Positions 59,985 through 64,000 of a stretch of DNA of 64,000 nucleotides are shown one piece after another. A program made the position numbers and the translations under genes. Location of the stretch: contig JAIXMN010000003.1 of NCBI GenBank assembly GCA_025716815.1, positions 62,001-126,000 on the forward strand. Direction: 5' to 3'. The DNA is from Dichotomocladium elegans (taxonomy: Eukaryota > Mucoromycota > Mucoromycetes > Mucorales > Lichtheimiaceae). How positions within the stretch are numbered: position 1 is the stretch's first letter; each line of letters begins with the position of its first letter. The notes beneath the pieces were generated by a model. That model was not told the DNA's origin, did not search any database, and worked only from the letters and a program-made list of their open reading frames with translations.

Positions 59985-60584
59985 ATGGCGCCTGCACAGC
60001 ATCAATCAAGTCCTCTGTATCCCGAGTTCAACCTAGCGTACAGCCTCCCACGCAGTAGCTACTACCACTGCAGCAGCGGCTGCGGCAGCTCAAATAACAA
60101 CGCCACCATCCCAGACCGTTATGCACATCCGTCTCCTAACGCCCCGACCATTGTCTCTACAGGTGATTCAAAGAAACAGAGGCTCCCAGCACCCCATAGA
60201 CCCCTTCCTCCCCAATCATCTCCCGAGGGGCTCCGATCGGGCAACATACCACTATCAGCCATCACCACTAGCATAACCAGCACCACAACGCAACAGCCCT
60301 CAATGTATTACTTTACGTGGCTCGTCTTCCTTAAAGAAAAATGGGTTCCTTTTGATGCAGCGAATCAGACAAAGCTTGAACAAACACTTACGCTTGGCGG
60401 CACATTTGTGGATGTAACAGATACGCACTTCCCCAATGTCAAGCGCGTCCGTGTGTTCCCGAGGAGCAACTACCTATCCTATTTGGGCGTCAAGTACAGA
60501 CTGTCTCGGATTATGCAGCCCGACGCTTGGCTCGATTATGAGGCGAGGGAAAATGATCACAGATACAGCTCGATCGCTGACTGA
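59985..60584 (+). CDS. WWE-like domain protein, 199 aa
   Basis: A single exon, with the start at Met 59985 (MAPAQHQSSPLYPEF). The frame is open upstream, but that part lies in a pyrimidine-rich leader. The first 105 residues are Ser/Pro/His-rich and disordered. The rest folds like a WWE domain: YYFTWLVFLKEKWVPFDA, NQTKLEQTLTLGGTFVDV, KRVRVFPRSNYLSYLG and YRLSRIMQPDAW. WWE domains (in DDHD phospholipases and PARPs) bind ADP-ribose-type or peptide ligands. The spacing of W-x4-PF-x4-Q-x2-LE supports the assignment, but the sequence is divergent and the role unknown. Confidence 0.65.
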   Translation: MAPAQHQSSPLYPEFNLAYSLPRSSYYHCSSGCGSSNNNATIPDRYAHPSPNAPTIVSTGDSKKQRLPAPHRPLPPQSSPEGLRSGNIPLSAITTSITSTTTQQPSMYYFTWLVFLKEKWVPFDAANQTKLEQTLTLGGTFVDVTDTHFPNVKRVRVFPRSNYLSYLGVKYRLSRIMQPDAWLDYEARENDHRYSSIAD

Positions 60585-60610
60585 ATTCAGGGTGACCGTC
60601 TTTACACACA

Positions 60611-60640
60611 CTCCTCCCACCCCACCCCACCCCACCCCCT
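60611..60640. repeat. (CCCCA)n tract, possible G-quadruplex on the minus strand
   Basis: The plus strand has four C-runs separated by single A. The minus strand therefore carries GGGGTGGGGTGGGGTGGG, a textbook G4-forming pattern. It lies in the 3' flank of the WWE-like gene. Confidence 0.85.
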
Positions 60641-63600
60641 TACCCTGCTCCCCCTTTCCTCTCCACACTCGGCTGGTCCCGCCCACAAGCCCAGCACAGC
60701 CTACCCCAACCGCCCGTCTCTTTCCCACCGCCTGTTAATCACACAGAAGCGTTCTTGCGCCACACGGTTTCTCAAACAGGCCAGCTTGGTTGCACATAGC
60801 ATGCGCTCTTTAAACAGCGAAAGAATGCGATAGATACCATTTTTCTAGTTTATTCATATTATACATAATCTCGCTAGACCCTTTCCTCTCTTTCATATCT
60901 ATATACATATACACACATATATATACTCTGTCAATAAATGTATTATTATCATTTGAACATACAGTTGAGCTGATTATAAGAATAAACGCCTTTCAGCTGA
61001 TGGATTCGATCACCAGATGCAACATACAATACATGCGCTTCTGTATATATATGTATATATATATATATATTGGAGAATGAGTGAGTAAGGTGAATGTGTG
61101 CGTATTTGTTTGCGCCACTGTGCGTAGACATGTTTAGGTTACGTTTACGAGCCGTTAAATATTTTTGACCTACTGAATTCACTTTGGTAACTGTAAATAA
61201 AATGGGAATCGAAAGGTCATGTACACTACTCGCCCACACCAAAAGAATCTACATCAATGCGCAGCTCAGGCCATCGTAATGCCGACTACCGCTAGGAACA
61301 TATGTTTCTTCTTCCTGTGTATCCCGTGTGTGCATGACATGGGAACCGATCTGGATTTAGCACCATGAATGATCACAGGGACGAGATCAATGGGTTATGG
61401 CCCTGTTCACCTGACTGCGGAATTTTATGAGATTCTCCATGGCCAAACAAACATTGTGAAGAAGGCGACAACTGCTTCAACGGTATGGGCGGCTCTGAAG
61501 ACCTAACTTTGGATGTTTTCAGCTATGCTGGTTCATATCGATGCTTCCTTTTGCAGGTCTGTGCTATTGTTATCAGCACAGTTATCTCTACTATGACGAC
61601 TGCTTGAATGCGTATGGGATAGGGTAACAAATCGAGCGATATCATCCAGTCTTCAGATCGTGAATGTCATATGAATTCATCCTAAGTGTCGGTGCTCGCT
61701 TCGATGAAACTATTGCAGTTCACCTTGCTGATACGAAGCTTAACTGACGTCGTGCGTAAATTTGAAATTCTGATAATAATGATACAGAGAGCAAAAGTGT
61801 TATTAAAATTTATGCTTATCCCCGAGAACAAATAGCTTTTTTTTAGTACGTTTAGTTAAGAGTAACCACCGACTAACACAGCTTGGAGGATGTATTATGG
61901 GGCTGTGGGGCTCATCATTCTATCATCTCCGTTGAGGCCGCAGCTGCTAATGGCATCACTGTTATGGAAATCTCTCCCTTTTAATCACAGAATACATGTT
62001 CATCCCACACCTTTATCGTTTCGTAAACCACCACATATGTGCTCGTATCCAATGCAGAATCTTATGTGCCATCTTTGAGAATAGGGACCACTACACAGAA
62101 ATCCGTCCCAGCATCTATCACGAAGTGGAACTTTACACTGAGCCAGGTTGACAGGATACCGTGCTTTTGCGCTGGTCTATGAGCACTCGCCGACAAGGTA
62201 TTTAGATTCTATATACCTCTCACATTTGGAGAAAGACAAGACAGAAAAATCAAAAAGTTTCGGTACAGCTATTTATCTCGCTCCAGCGCGCTATAAGCTC
62301 AAAAGCATCCAGTCCTTGATATGGGAGATGTTTAGCTTAGTTGTCGTGTATGTTTCAGGATGCCTTCATGAAGTCTCATTGCCAGTGGCGATTCGGTCTA
62401 TTTGCACTAGTCAACGCGCTCCCCCTTGCTTGGAATATTAAACTGCTCCCGGAATGGCCGTTGGACATGAAAGCCAATCCGATGTTAGTGGATTCATGCA
62501 GTCGAGCATTCTAGAGTAAAATGTTTTTCTCAGTTGGCTTGGATATAGTCAATGAGCGAACATGAGCTATTTAGGCAACCGAATTCACTATTTGGGAAAT
62601 GCGCAATCGCACAAGAACAAGGTTGGGGCGTTTAGATATTTTTCCAGATTTTATAACCCTATTCTTCCTTACAGTGACGCTTTCAGCTGCGGGCAATGTT
62701 GGATAGTCTTCGCTTGTTCCTAATGATACTCGCCATTCTTTTCCCAAATAATATCGACGCTCGATACTCACATCCATGCACGAAAATGGATATATGAGTA
62801 GTCCGGCAATCATTCGCCCTACAGATTAGGAAAACATAAACGAGCTCACATTGTATAATAATGGATCGTACACACTTAGTAACCCCCACTTCCCATACTC
62901 TAATGCTAAAAGATGAAGAAATTAGAGCGTGTTCTTACTACGCAGACTGGACATACGGGCAGGGATAAAACATAGGACGGGCATTGATCAAGATAGGAAA
63001 CGTGTGGTGTATGTGGGGAGAGGTAGGACAAAAATATATTCCCATAATCAAGACGTCTCCCGAGAAAGCCACGTGGTCCGATGGATCGTTTTCCCGCCCT
63101 CGCCGCCACCTTCTCTTGACATCCTGTTCTCAATATACGCATATGCCGCTTTGCTTGATGTCCCTTCATGGAACAATTGTTCTCGATAATTTAAAATAGA
63201 ATTTTAATGCTTTCTCATACTTCTGACTGCCCGCCCCTCCTGTACAGAAATGCGGGTGATTATGGATTTTTGACAGAAATGCAAAATATGTTTCAGGAAA
63301 AGGAAATCATGACAGGTGGGCTCCTGCCAGCACAGACCCATCATAGAAGAGAGTGGAAATGATTACATAATAAAGAGTCATTGGGCGCCCGGGCACACAG
63401 CGAACAAAACAGGGATGGTTTCAGCTTTGTTCATCAGTGAGCTTAAAAGAAAAACGCTAGACCCTGATTAAATGTGTTCAGCAGTACTCCCTAATAGGCT
63501 TCATGCTGGATGCGTCGGCCAAATCCTTTTATATGATATGCTCTTAATTGTCAGCCACCTTCAGATGGAGATACATCACATGAAGCAATGCATGAGTTGT

Positions 63601-64000
63601 ATTTACACCATGCTCCTTCGGGCGGAGCCTACCCAGCTAAACGTGTTATAAACTCAAAAATAGAGAACTGAAAGGATGTCAAGGCGTTGTGGGAGCAACA
63701 TGTGCACAGATACCATCACCATGATTAGCAGCTTTGCCTACCACGTACGTTCTCTTCCCCCCTTGCTCGCTCACTTTTTTAAAAGAGGTGCCATAGCCAA
63801 CTTATCGATCTAACCTTTCCCAGCATTTGGTGGTAAGAGACTGTACAACAGCAATTACTGGTATCATACCCCTTCGTAGAATCTACTGGCCATGAATGAT
63901 AGCGAAGCGACAACTGATGAGTAGCCCCCGTCATTTGCCCATCGCTGGTAGCTATGTAACGTATAGTCGGCAATGGTACGGTGTTGTCTTTTTACATAGA
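60641..64000. other. Gene-free right end
   Basis: About 3.4 kb without a supportable gene. At 62148-62441 a plus-strand frame reads KSKSFGTAIYLAPARYK, faintly like the GTxxYLAPE part of a protein kinase, but without an invariant motif nearby. The rest is AT-rich with scattered short frames. Confidence 0.4.
61042..61070. repeat. (TA)n microsatellite
   Basis: A nearly perfect TA run with one TG interruption, in a wider AT-rich zone at 60890-61070. Confidence 0.9.

Noticed and set aside
62148..62441. Kinase-like fragment KSKSFGTAIYLAPARYK
   Set aside because: Only one weak motif; the catalytic loop and DFG are absent in all frames nearby.
1..64000. CRISPR arrays, rRNA genes, operons or prokaryotic riboswitches
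   Set aside because: No regularly spaced repeats or rRNA signatures are visible, and the intron-rich genes show this is eukaryotic DNA.

Overview
The window is nuclear DNA from a filamentous fungus, most likely an early-diverging one (Mucoromycota, probably Mucorales). Genes carry many short GT-AG introns of about 50-120 nt, often with CTAAC/CTAAT branch-like boxes. Codon use is only moderately GC-rich, and the gene content is fungal or general eukaryotic: Kin1 kinase, ORD-only oxysterol-binding protein, DUF3425 bZIP, RhoGEF and an SRA-domain protein. The species is an inference; nothing here proves it. I built exon models by hand from splice signals and frame continuity, and in almost every model the exon phases close exactly.

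Layout. 1-1797(-): 5' part of a Kin1/Kin2-type kinase. 2868-4277(-): unrecognised acidic/basic fungal protein. 4278-9236: gene-poor, with a dead Tc1/IS630-type transposon (copy A) and, next to it, the C-terminal relic of a Fanzor/TnpB-like nuclease. 9237-9736(+): BolA-like 3, convergent with a class II eIF4E (9776-11211,-) that carries a GC-AG intron. Then come an oxysterol transfer protein (11679-13425,-), a WD40 protein (13819-15534,-), a p24 cargo receptor (17730-18583,+), a class V aminotransferase (18691-20087,-), a bZIP factor (21696-23325,+) and a membrane-anchored starch-synthase-like GT5 enzyme (25695-28160,-). 29578-30531 is transposon copy B. 31606-34563(+) is an SH3/Ras-association scaffold. 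35729-35901 is a complete MITE. 36048-37756(-) is a severin-like gelsolin, divergent from an SRA-domain protein (37985-39559,+).

The remaining genes are a D-amino-acid oxidase with a peroxisomal C-terminus (39962-41549,-), two tandem duplicated methyltransferases (42897-44425 and 45899-47361,-), a small unrecognised two-exon gene end (47984-48284,-), transposon copy C (49745-51048), an NDUFB4-like complex I subunit (51333-51650,+), N-terminal glutamine amidohydrolase NTAQ1 (52170-53206,-), a RhoGEF (53404-55374,-), a possible decayed membrane-protein gene (about 57500-58090,-) and a WWE-like protein (59985-60584,+). The last 3.4 kb show no gene I can defend.

The genes are not one pathway. 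They are housekeeping and polarity genes separated by long AT-rich spacers that hold transposon debris. The Kin1 kinase, SH3/RA scaffold, RhoGEF, gelsolin, oxysterol-binding protein and p24 receptor all fit polarised hyphal growth and membrane traffic, but that grouping is my inference. The most unusual items are the Fanzor-like relic, the 173-bp MITE with perfect TA flanks, the fungal GT5 enzyme, the SRA-domain gene with an unresolved frame break at a T7 run, and the cryptic GC-AG intron.
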